From an uncultured Eubacteriales bacterium (GTDB lineage: Bacteria > Bacillota > Clostridia > Oscillospirales > Acutalibacteraceae): a stretch of 5,943 nt of DNA. Positions 1 to 5,790 of the stretch are shown here, piece by piece; positions within the stretch are counted from its first letter, which is position 1, and each line of letters starts with the position of its first letter. The translations under genes and the position numbers were made by a program. Below the pieces are notes generated by a model. The model was not told the DNA's origin, ran no database searches, and saw only the letters and a list, made by a program, of their open reading frames with translations. The stretch spans positions 1 to 5,943 of the forward strand of contig CAKSKO010000083.1 in NCBI GenBank assembly GCA_934465125.1, written 5' to 3'.

Positions 1-551
1 ATACTAAGAATAGACCTCCTGAAAAGAAAAAGCATGAGGCGGGGGCGATTATTGCAGGAATTGTATTTATGATTATTATTGCGGCAGCAACGGTTCTTGT
101 AGTATTTAACCTCAAAGGCGGCAGATATACCAAAGAAAGAGAAGCAGTCACAAGCTGGTTAGACAGTATGGTCGAGGGAAACGGGGAAAAATTCGTAAAC
201 GGCTCGTTTTGTGAACCTATGATGACGGCACTGCTTAAGAAGAATAATGTTGAAAAGGCTGATTACATAAATGCTGTTGAGCAGCAGCTTAAGCTTTTGG
301 ATATAAAGTACCGTAAGCTTAAGGTTGTCAAAAAAGGAGCGACAATTGAATCAGAACTTGAAGATCTTAATGCGGAGATTGCAAAGTATACAGGAGAAAC
401 AAACGTAATCTCAGACCTTTATTCAATTACCGTAAAATACGAATATAAAACAGGCACATCTTCATCGTGGGTTGCGAATGAAGAAGAAGTTGAGATTTAT
501 GTTTCGGATGGAAAATGTTATATATACAGTGATGCATGGTTCGCTCTATGA
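1..551 (+). CDS. Membrane-anchored extracytoplasmic protein of unknown function, 3' part (5' end outside window)
   Basis: The reading frame is open from base 3 with no stop before 549-551, so the gene begins upstream; an ATG at 69 lies inside the membrane segment and is not a credible start. The visible protein starts TKNRPPEKKK, then has one hydrophobic segment (about GAIIAGIVF through VLVVFNL), then about 140 residues of soluble domain. This order suggests an N-in/C-out single-pass protein. The leading TKNRPPEKKK resembles the linker after a zinc ribbon ending CxxCGTKN, common in Clostridia, but those cysteines would lie outside the window, so this is inference. The soluble domain begins with an amphipathic helix (AVTSWLDSMVEG) and ends in beta-strand-like sequence (YSITVKYEYK, EEVEIYVSDGKCYIYSDAW), which would suit an NTF2-like or similar small alpha+beta fold. 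No enzymatic motif is visible. The last codons are duplicated downstream (see repeat), and a terminator at 627-670 ends the transcript. Confidence 0.8.
   Translation, partial: TKNRPPEKKKHEAGAIIAGIVFMIIIAAATVLVVFNLKGGRYTKEREAVTSWLDSMVEGNGEKFVNGSFCEPMMTALLKKNNVEKADYINAVEQQLKLLDIKYRKLKVVKKGATIESELEDLNAEIAKYTGETNVISDLYSITVKYEYKTGTSSSWVANEEEVEIYVSDGKCYIYSDAWFAL
507..537 (+). repeat. 31-bp direct repeat, copy 1 (inside the end of the first gene)
   Basis: These 31 bases are identical to 572-602, offset by 65 bp. Here they encode DGKCYIYSDA, close to the C-terminus, followed by WFAL and stop. The identity breaks at both flanks (506/571 and 538/603). Confidence 0.95.
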
Positions 552-610
552 TTGCATTTTTGTTAAACCTTGATGGAAAATGTTATATATACAGTGATGC
601 ATTACTCTAA
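548..610 (+). pseudogene. 20-codon mini-ORF carrying a duplicated gene tail (probable remnant)
   Basis: An ATG at 548 overlaps the TGA stop of the first gene (ATGA) and opens a frame of 20 codons ending at TAA 608-610. The first eight residues are MIAFLLNL; the remainder is the duplicated DGKCYIYSDA followed by LL. No Shine-Dalgarno sequence precedes it, so any translation would depend on re-initiation after the upstream stop. The best reading is the 3' remnant of a paralogous gene removed by recombination. A genuine small hydrophobic peptide is possible but has no independent support. Confidence 0.35.
572..602 (+). repeat. 31-bp direct repeat, copy 2 (downstream of the stop codon)
   Basis: This is an exact second copy of 507-537. 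It sits in an open frame that reads DGKCYIYSDA, then LL and stop (608-610), so it looks like the 3' tail of a second gene version rather than random sequence. Because the offset is 65 bp, the copy lies in another frame from the first gene. Likely origins are a partial duplication or a recombination scar left by a deleted paralogue. Confidence 0.95.
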
Positions 611-626
611 ATAATATTACGAAATT

Positions 627-670
627 TATCAGGGTATCGTGTTTTATACATGATATCCTGATATTTTTTT
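627..670 (+). terminator. Rho-independent terminator after the first gene
   Basis: The arms at 627-638 and 652-663 pair over 12 bp with one G-U. The stem continues inward at 639-642 with 648-651, leaving a 5-nt loop, so the full stem is about 16 bp. Seven T residues follow (664-670). It separates the first gene from the regulatory operon. Confidence 0.9.
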
Positions 671-680
671 ATGGCTCAAA

Positions 681-714
681 ACCGCTTATACATGAAAAAC
701 GACCGCTTACGCAT
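681..714 (+). promoter_or_regulatory. LytTR-type operator: two 13-bp direct repeats on a 21-bp period
   Basis: ACCGCTTATACAT (681-693) and ACCGCTTACGCAT (702-714) begin exactly 21 bp apart, which is two helical turns. Nine-bp direct repeats with 12-bp spacers are the known layout for LytTR regulators such as AgrA, ComE and PlnC. The downstream repeat starts 19 bp before the -35 box, an activator-like position. The same module recurs at 2762-2795. Binding by the response regulator encoded at 2035-2742 is inferred from its DNA-binding family and proximity. Confidence 0.8.
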
Positions 715-720
715 AAGCTA

Positions 721-748
721 TTGAAAAGTAATAAGAAATATTTATAAT
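721..748 (+). promoter_or_regulatory. Sigma-A promoter of the sensor/regulator operon
   Basis: The -35 box is TTGAAA (721-726), followed by a 16-bp spacer and the perfect -10 box TATAAT (743-748). Transcription would start near 755, giving a leader of roughly 28 nt. It lies directly downstream of the 681-714 operator, so the operon is probably autoregulated. Confidence 0.8.
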
Positions 749-767
749 CGAAGTATAAATAAATGCA

Positions 768-775
768 AGAGGAGG
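768..775 (+). promoter_or_regulatory. Ribosome binding site of the sensor gene
   Basis: AGAGGAGG lies 7 nt before the ATG at 783. It is near-perfect and fixes this start codon. Confidence 0.85.
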
Positions 776-782
776 AATTAAT

Positions 783-2057
783 ATGGTGATATTAATAGTT
801 ATATCATTTGCACTGGAAGCTTTTATAATTGAATTATATTGTAGAAAATCATTTACAGCCAAGGTAAGGCTAGACAAGAGGCTTATAGTATATACGGTTA
901 TATACGGGGTATTGACTGCTTTATATTCGGAAGAGGTTTTTTTCAGAAATGTACTTTTGGAAGTGATTGCGGGAGCATTTATTATGTATTTCCTGTTTGA
1001 GAACAGCGTCATATCGGCAATTAAAAATTCTATAATTCTTATGATTGTAAACAATGCTTCAAAGATTCTGGTTGGAGAAATATCAGCCCACATTGATGAC
1101 GGATTTCTGTATGGGGATATTAGTTATAAAAATTATATTATCATGCTGGCAGCAGAATTTACATATATGGGCATAGTAATGTTTTTAATTCATATTCAGA
1201 AAAAGTCTCCCGAAAAAACGGTGAAGACAAAGGCGGAGGAGTGTTTAACCACTGTGATACTGGCATGTGCCATGTGCCTCATCTGTATAATGGTTGGAAT
1301 GATTTATGCTGTAGACTCGCATAAACCTATTGAGTGGCTGCTTATGTGTGCCATCCTGGTACTGATTACGGCATTGGTGCTCAGTTTAATATTGATAATA
1401 TGCATTAAAAAAGAAAACGCGGAATACATCCATGAACAGAAAAGGAAAACAGATAAGTTATACATTGGATCAATACGCCGTAAGGACGAGGGCTTAGAGT
1501 TTTTTACCAATGAAATTAAAAACAATCTTGAAACCCTAGCGGCACTAAATGAACGCGGAGAAAGCGAAAAAGTTACAAAGTATATTGATGAATTATTCAG
1601 AAAATCCAACCTGAAGGCAACAGTTGACATATCTTCCGATAAATTGTTAAGCGCGGTTGTCTACAGGTATTATAATGAGGCGTTATCGAGAAATATAAAA
1701 TTTACGTATGACGTGCGGAATGTGGATATCGGAAAAATTGAGGAAATAGATATTACTTCAATTTTGTGTGATTTGCTAGACAATGCAATGAAAGTATGTG
1801 ACCATGAAAATCCGTTTATTGAGATTACAATACATAAGGGGCAGCCGGCGGGCACAATAGTAATTTCCGTGGCATGCAGCAGTGAAAAAGAGCAGTTAAT
1901 GGAATCGCGGGAATATGTATCCGCAAATATAAAAAAGACGGTGAAAAAATATAATGGTGATATAAATATTTATTTTCAGGACGAGGATAAAACATTACAT
2001 ATTACTGTGATACTTTACGAGGATATGATTGAAAATGAGAATACTAATATGCGATGA
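783..2057 (+). CDS. AgrC-like sensor histidine kinase, apparently catalytically degenerate (pseudokinase)
   Basis: This 424-residue protein is about the length of AgrC. About seven hydrophobic segments can be seen (roughly 2-19, 33-48, 57-74, 76-97, 117-138, 152-177, 183-208), then a cytoplasmic linker (209-235), a DHp-like helical region (about 236-275) and a GHKL-type ATPase region (about 280-412). The N-box is recognisable as LCDLLDNAMKVC (328-339), keeping N334. In the DHp helix, AgrC-type kinases have HDYxNH; here the aligned stretch is NEIKNN (243-248), so Asn replaces the phosphoacceptor His. The register is supported by the 24-residue distance to the conserved Tyr at 267. The G-box HGxGL before NIKKTVKKYNG is replaced by REYVS (376-380), both glycines being lost. 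Autophosphorylation is therefore doubtful; the protein may act as a phosphatase, a sensor scaffold, or with another kinase. The reading frame is intact and translationally overlaps the regulator gene, so it is not a simple pseudogene. Confidence 0.88.
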   Translation: MVILIVISFALEAFIIELYCRKSFTAKVRLDKRLIVYTVIYGVLTALYSEEVFFRNVLLEVIAGAFIMYFLFENSVISAIKNSIILMIVNNASKILVGEISAHIDDGFLYGDISYKNYIIMLAAEFTYMGIVMFLIHIQKKSPEKTVKTKAEECLTTVILACAMCLICIMVGMIYAVDSHKPIEWLLMCAILVLITALVLSLILIICIKKENAEYIHEQKRKTDKLYIGSIRRKDEGLEFFTNEIKNNLETLAALNERGESEKVTKYIDELFRKSNLKATVDISSDKLLSAVVYRYYNEALSRNIKFTYDVRNVDIGKIEEIDITSILCDLLDNAMKVCDHENPFIEITIHKGQPAGTIVISVACSSEKEQLMESREYVSANIKKTVKKYNGDINIYFQDEDKTLHITVILYEDMIENENTNMR

Positions 2058-2742
2058 TGACAAAATATTTGTGTCAGCATTAAGACAAAATATAACAGAG
2101 TGTTTTGAAAAATTGGAAATAGCGGATTATGAAATTGTTGAATATTATCTCGGAGAAGATTTACTCAATGATAAAGGCGATAAGGATATTGTTTTCCTTG
2201 ATATTGAAATGCCGGGTAAAAACGGCATATATGTAGGAAACAAGCTTAAGGAAACATATCCTAAAGCGATTGTTATAATCGTTACTTCTTTTTCCGAGTA
2301 TCTTGACGATGCCATGAAATTTTCCGTGTTCAGATATTTTAACAAGCCAATTGATAAAGACAGGCTGTTCAGAAATCTTAAGGATGCCATAGAAGTATAT
2401 ACGAGAATTAATTTAAACGTAATGATATGTGTTGACGGAGAATACAAAAAGATTAACTCGGAAGACATTATCATGATTGAGGTCGCAAGCCGTAAATTAA
2501 AGATGATAACAGAAGAAGAAACATATATTTTAAACGGGACCATACAGGAATGGAGTGATAAATTAAATATTCCCAGCTTCTGCGTGTGCCATAGGGGTTA
2601 CCTTGTGAATATTAAATATGTAACAAGCATAACTAAAGACACGGTGTATTTAAATAACGGCAGATACAAAGCCTATGTGTCAAAAAGAAATTATGACGAA
2701 ATCAAAAACAGATTTATGTTATTCGTTGAAAAAAATATGTAA
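2035..2742 (+). CDS. LytTR-family response regulator (AgrA/VirR-like)
   Basis: This is a 235-residue DNA-binding response regulator. The receiver domain (about 1-122) has the acidic cluster D7-D8-D9, the phosphoacceptor D56 in FLDIEMPGKNG, T84/S85 and K104 in NKP, so all conserved phosphorylation residues are present. The LytTR domain (about 130-232) has the typical HRGYLVN (187-193) and a C-terminal VSKRNYDEIKNRF. The gene overlaps the sensor gene by 23 bp, indicating translational coupling. ATG 2035 is chosen because it gives the usual MRILICDDD start; GAGG at 2019-2022 lies 12 nt upstream of it, so a TTG at 2029 (6 nt away, adding two residues) is an alternative. It probably binds the direct repeats at 681-714 and 2762-2795. 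Since its partner sensor lacks the phosphoacceptor His, the source of its phosphate, if any, is unclear. Confidence 0.93.
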   Translation: MRILICDDDKIFVSALRQNITECFEKLEIADYEIVEYYLGEDLLNDKGDKDIVFLDIEMPGKNGIYVGNKLKETYPKAIVIIVTSFSEYLDDAMKFSVFRYFNKPIDKDRLFRNLKDAIEVYTRINLNVMICVDGEYKKINSEDIIMIEVASRKLKMITEEETYILNGTIQEWSDKLNIPSFCVCHRGYLVNIKYVTSITKDTVYLNNGRYKAYVSKRNYDEIKNRFMLFVEKNM

Positions 2743-2761
2743 TGAAATTGTTTGCACATTT

Positions 2762-2795
2762 GCCGCTTATACATGAAAAGCGACCGCTTAAACAT
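2762..2795 (+). promoter_or_regulatory. Second LytTR-type operator, upstream of the lipoprotein operon
   Basis: GCCGCTTATACAT (2762-2774) and ACCGCTTAAACAT (2783-2795) are again 21 bp apart. From the first half-site to the -35 box, this module matches 681-726 at 41 of 46 positions. The four half-sites give the consensus RCCGCTTAnRCAT. The conservation extends through the spacer, so the module may have been copied as a unit. It marks the downstream operon as a probable target of the neighbouring response regulator. Confidence 0.8.
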
Positions 2796-2801
2796 AATCT
2801 A

Positions 2802-2829
2802 TTGAAATAAGATTTAAAATATGTACAAT
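2802..2829 (+). promoter_or_regulatory. Sigma-A promoter of the lipoprotein operon
   Basis: The -35 box is TTGAAA (2802-2807), followed by a 16-bp spacer and the -10 box TACAAT (2824-2829). Geometry relative to the operator is identical to the promoter at 721-748. No terminator is visible between 2743 and 2761, so some readthrough from the regulatory operon is also possible. Confidence 0.78.
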
Positions 2830-2874
2830 TACATTAATCAAACGTATACAGGAGGAAATTGTTAAATCAATAAA

Positions 2875-3807
2875 ATGAAAAAAATAAAGATTGTGATGTG
2901 TATATGTCTGGCTGCGGTTATTATATCGGGATGTTCCGACAAGGGAAAAAGTCAGAAAGACAGTAATCCGTCCGGTCAGGATTTTGTGCTGACAGAAGAA
3001 CAAAAGAACTATTTGTCTGATAAAAAAGGTATCGGTACGGCAGCACTGGAATTGATGAATGAAGAAAGCATTAACTGGAATTTACTGGGAACAGGATTCG
3101 AACTTTACAATAAAACGTCAGGTGTGGAAGTAAACGGTGTGGAATACATTGCAGATAATTCGTATGATTACCAAAAAAGCAATGACATTGACAGGAAAAT
3201 CACATTTGATGAAGCTGTCAGTTTCAGAAATGAAGATACCAAAATGCAGATAGAATCACTTAGCGGTTACAGATATGAGATAACCGAGGCTGGGGAATAC
3301 CGGAAATTACAGGCACCTATCAGCGGCTATTCTGATACTTATCTTACAATATTTTTTAAAGTCAGTGACAATAAGGTATTCATGAAAGTTCCTTATATTG
3401 AATATTCCGGTCCGGATAATGATAGTAATCTTGCTTTTTCCTTATTGTATGACAGGGATTATATTAAAGCTTTTTTTGAAAATAATGATTACAGCCTTAA
3501 TGATAAGTTAGTATATGGAATCCAGTACACATCCGTAACCGACTGCTCTGTGGTATTACGAATTACCAATTACACGGAGGATAGTTATATTTTTAATGGT
3601 GAAGCAACAGTGTATCGGGTTGATGACAGTGGAAATATAATTCCGGAAAGTGCAATAGAGTGTACTTCAAAGCCTGTCAGGATTAACAGCCTTTCATTTT
3701 CGATTATTCCGGTTTCGTTTGATAATATCGCTAAAGGAGAATATACAATTATATTTGGTAAGGATGAAGCACCAAATATATATGGAGGATTGAATTTTAG
3801 CTTGTAG
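2875..3807 (+). CDS. Lipoprotein of unknown function with Ig-like C-terminus, paralogue of the product at 4784-5758
   Basis: This 310-residue protein has a lipoprotein signal peptide: MKKIKI, a hydrophobic core, and the lipobox ISGC with the lipidated Cys at 20. A short polar linker (21-37) follows. The mature domain begins LTEEQ (39-43) and carries LLGTGFELYN (70-79), SGVEVNGVEY (82-91), QAPISGY (146-152) and FFENNDYS (200-207), all matched in the second lipoprotein. The C-terminal part (about 222-310) has the pattern SVVLRITNYTEDSY ... GEYTIIFG, which resembles bacterial Ig-like domains of Bacillota lipoproteins; this is a fold-level inference. No catalytic motif was seen. It is the first gene of a three-gene operon behind the LytTR operator. 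ATG 2875 is the only start giving a full signal peptide, yet the AGGAGG at 2850-2855 is 19 nt away, which is unusually far and suggests weak or structured initiation. It should sit on the outer face of the membrane. Confidence 0.85.
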   Translation: MKKIKIVMCICLAAVIISGCSDKGKSQKDSNPSGQDFVLTEEQKNYLSDKKGIGTAALELMNEESINWNLLGTGFELYNKTSGVEVNGVEYIADNSYDYQKSNDIDRKITFDEAVSFRNEDTKMQIESLSGYRYEITEAGEYRKLQAPISGYSDTYLTIFFKVSDNKVFMKVPYIEYSGPDNDSNLAFSLLYDRDYIKAFFENNDYSLNDKLVYGIQYTSVTDCSVVLRITNYTEDSYIFNGEATVYRVDDSGNIIPESAIECTSKPVRINSLSFSIIPVSFDNIAKGEYTIIFGKDEAPNIYGGLNFSL

Positions 3808-3847
3808 GGACGTATTTAACATATATTTAAATCAAAAAAATAACATT

Positions 3848-3854
3848 GGAAAGG
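3848..3854 (+). promoter_or_regulatory. Ribosome binding site of the secreted-protein gene
   Basis: GGAAAGG lies 9 nt before ATG 3864 and only 3 nt before ATG 3858. This favours 3864 as the start and argues against the upstream TTG at 3846. Confidence 0.55.
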
Positions 3855-3863
3855 CAGATGCGT

Positions 3864-4769
3864 ATGAGAAAAAAATTATTAAAAGCTATTATCAGCGGTC
3901 TGATGACTGTTGCGATTACGGCGTTTCCTGTATATGCACAGGCTGGAGAAAAGCAGGAAAACGATAGCGGAACCGTATATGAGAATGAACTGGGAGCAAG
4001 TCTTACAGCGACAGAGTACAACAAGATGTTGGAGTACATGAGCGAAGAGGAGCTTAGTATATTTACCCAGGAAGATTTTGATTATATGGTAGAGCATATT
4101 GACGAAGATGGTGTCCAGACCGATGTGAAATATGTGAGAACGACTTACGAGGACGGTGAACCTATCGTTGATGAGTACATTACCGAAGAGGAAATGTTGG
4201 AAGATGTTAATGTGGTGAATAAGCCGCTTAAGAGCAATGAAGTTTCTTATAAACTTGAAGATAATGTAACAACGGATATGAAAAAAATAAAAATGAAAAT
4301 TGTATCCAATGGTGCATCGGTTAAAAAAATAGAATTAACATGCGAATGGATTAAAACACCAAAAGTAAAATCATATGATATAATTGCTATACGGGTAAAT
4401 CAGGACGCAATATTTTCTGCGGATGAAAACTGTTACGGAAAGCAATATGCGGATAATGATGTCATTACATATAAAGGTGGTTCAAGTAATATAAAATCTT
4501 CAAAAACAGGATTAGGTATTTCAATGAATCTGGTTGATAATGCTTCAAAGCACAAATTAGAGTTATATGCAAATGTTGCCGCACGCAATCAGAGTATGAT
4601 AATTTTTGGAACATACCAGCATGCAACATCCGAAGTTTCACTCAGAAATTCACAAAAATATAATTTTTCACCAAAAGGTATGGGAGGTGTAATAGATTTC
4701 ACATCAACTCCAGTTTATGAAAAATATGACCGAACACCGGGACTTGCAGTATGGGTAACGTATAAGTGA
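3864..4769 (+). CDS. Secreted protein of unknown function
   Basis: This 301-residue protein has a Sec signal peptide: MRKK, a hydrophobic core, and an AxA-type site at VYA|QA (cleavage after residue 25 or 27). It has no lipobox, so it should be released or held non-covalently. Residues 46-80 are acidic and helical (LTATEYNKMLEYMSEEELS, then EEL/FTQEDFDYMVEHI). Residues about 126-301 look beta-rich. Only two cysteines occur in the mature protein (C160 in LTCEW, C190 in ENCYG), so a disulfide is possible. Notable stretches are WIKTPKVKSYDIIAIRV (162-178), FGTYQHAT (248-255) and GMGGVIDF (272-279). I do not recognise the family; no hydrolase triad, cell-wall-binding repeat or toxin motif is evident. 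It lies between two paralogous lipoprotein genes, 56 bp after the first and 14 bp before the second, with no terminator or clear promoter in between, so co-transcription and a shared envelope role are likely. The start is set by the ribosome binding site and signal peptide. Confidence 0.8.
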   Translation: MRKKLLKAIISGLMTVAITAFPVYAQAGEKQENDSGTVYENELGASLTATEYNKMLEYMSEEELSIFTQEDFDYMVEHIDEDGVQTDVKYVRTTYEDGEPIVDEYITEEEMLEDVNVVNKPLKSNEVSYKLEDNVTTDMKKIKMKIVSNGASVKKIELTCEWIKTPKVKSYDIIAIRVNQDAIFSADENCYGKQYADNDVITYKGGSSNIKSSKTGLGISMNLVDNASKHKLELYANVAARNQSMIIFGTYQHATSEVSLRNSQKYNFSPKGMGGVIDFTSTPVYEKYDRTPGLAVWVTYK

Positions 4770-4770
4770 T

Positions 4771-4776
4771 AGGAGG
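4771..4776 (+). promoter_or_regulatory. Ribosome binding site of the second lipoprotein gene
   Basis: AGGAGG lies 7 nt before ATG 4784. It lies just after the stop of the preceding gene (4767-4769) and rules out the in-frame GTG at 4766, whose reading would translate through the ribosome binding site itself. Confidence 0.85.
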
Positions 4777-4783
4777 AATCTAT

Positions 4784-5758
4784 ATGAAGAAATCAATAAT
4801 TTTTATTGCGGCAATAATCTTTGCAATATGTTTTACAGCATGTGGCAATAGTGGCGAAAAAAATACCCAGACAGAAACAACTACAAATGGGATAAAACTG
4901 ACAGAAGAACAGTTGGAATATTTAAAAAAATTGCGCAGTGATATTACCGGTATAGAATATGTAAGCGAAGAAGATTTGAACAGAATGCTTTTAGGTACAG
5001 GTATGGAAATTTACAACCCTTCTTCGGGTGTAGAGGTCTTTGGCCTGGAATACAACAAAAAAAGTGGATTTGATTATCTTGCAGCTTCCGATTCCAACAA
5101 AAAAATGACATTAAGTGATGTAAGAAAATTCAGAAATAAAGAAAAAGAGATGAGGATTGAAGACCTTACGGAATATGCGTATACCGTTAGTGAACAGACA
5201 CTCAATAACAGCGGTGAAAAATCAATAATATATGAGCTGGATGCTCCTATTACAGATTATGAAAATACTTATATGAAAATATGGTTTGAAATTAAAGACG
5301 ATAAGATTAAAATGCAGGTACCGCAGCTCATATATAGAAATGAAGCGGACGGAAAAACTACTGCGTTCTCAATTAATTACAATCCGATGCCGATAGAGTC
5401 ATTCTTTGAAAATAATGATTATTCTTTTGAAAACAAAATGATTGTAAGTGTACAATATTCGTCACCAAGAAAGAAATCCATCGTATTAAATGCCATTAAC
5501 TGGACAGATTATGACTATCATTTCAACGGCACATGTGATATTTATAAAGCAGATACAGACGGTAACAAAAAAGAAAAAGTAACAACCGGTACTTATGAAA
5601 CAATGACCATAGGCGGGCGTAATAATGATAAATATACCGGCTGGAATTATTTAGATATTACCTTTGAAGACGAACTGCCGTCAGGAGATTATATAATTGA
5701 AGTTAAGACCGATGGAAAAAATAAATTTACAAAAGATTTACCTTTTACGATAGAGTAA
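4784..5758 (+). CDS. Second lipoprotein of unknown function, paralogue of the product at 2875-3807
   Basis: This 324-residue protein has a lipoprotein signal peptide: MKKSII, a hydrophobic core and the lipobox FTAC with Cys 20. A Thr/Asn-rich linker (21-36) follows. The mature domain starts LTEEQ at 39-43, the same position as in the first lipoprotein, then LLGTGMEIYN (69-78), SGVEVFGLEY (81-90), DAPITDY (153-159) and FFENNDYS (207-214). The C-terminal region (about 231-324) has SIVLNAINWTDYDY and GDYIIEVK, a likely Ig-like beta domain, as in the paralogue. It differs by an insertion around 138-148 (LNNSGEKSIIY region) and a longer C-terminal loop (about 270-288). It is the last gene of the operon and is followed immediately by a terminator. 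Unlike its paralogue it has an ideally spaced ribosome binding site, so it may be made at a higher level. The function is unknown; anchorage on the outer membrane leaflet is predicted from the lipobox. Confidence 0.87.
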   Translation: MKKSIIFIAAIIFAICFTACGNSGEKNTQTETTTNGIKLTEEQLEYLKKLRSDITGIEYVSEEDLNRMLLGTGMEIYNPSSGVEVFGLEYNKKSGFDYLAASDSNKKMTLSDVRKFRNKEKEMRIEDLTEYAYTVSEQTLNNSGEKSIIYELDAPITDYENTYMKIWFEIKDDKIKMQVPQLIYRNEADGKTTAFSINYNPMPIESFFENNDYSFENKMIVSVQYSSPRKKSIVLNAINWTDYDYHFNGTCDIYKADTDGNKKEKVTTGTYETMTIGGRNNDKYTGWNYLDITFEDELPSGDYIIEVKTDGKNKFTKDLPFTIE

Positions 5759-5790
5759 AAAAAAGGGCTGCAAATTGCAGCCCTTTTTTT
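5757..5790. terminator. Bidirectional rho-independent terminator between convergent genes
   Basis: GGGCTGC (5765-5771) pairs with GCAGCCC (5777-5783) around a 5-nt loop. Eight A residues precede it (5757-5764) and seven T residues follow (5784-5790), so it should work on both strands. It ends the lipoprotein operon and the convergent minus-strand gene. Confidence 0.93.

Noticed and set aside
548..610. Mini-ORF as a possible AgrD-like signalling peptide for the sensor.
   Set aside because: It has no ribosome binding site, lacks the usual amphipathic leader and acidic tail, lies before the terminator that separates it from the sensor operon, and half of it is the duplicated gene tail.
644..653. 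TTATACATGA inside the terminator loop/stem recurs at 686-695 in the first operator, 42 bp away (two 21-bp periods), hinting at an extra half-site.
   Set aside because: The essential CCGCTTA part is not preserved (639-645 reads GTGTTTT), the intermediate position near 660 has no match, and the sequence is explained by the terminator stem.
707..1093. Minus-strand open frame of 128 codons overlapping the sensor gene and its promoter.
   Set aside because: It is antisense to a clearly supported gene and has no recognisable domain; it mirrors the hydrophobic codons of the sensor's membrane region.
2145..2543. Minus-strand open frame of 132 codons opposite the response regulator.
   Set aside because: The plus strand encodes complete receiver and LytTR motifs here, so the antisense frame is a by-product.
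3808..3863. Possible separate promoter or terminator between the first lipoprotein gene and the secreted-protein gene.
   Set aside because: The AT-rich gap has no hairpin with a T-tract, no operator repeat and no convincing -35/-10 pair.
4224..4230. CCGCTTA core of the operator half-site inside the secreted-protein gene.
   Set aside because: It is a single copy with no partner 21 bp either side and is accounted for by the codons for NKPLK.
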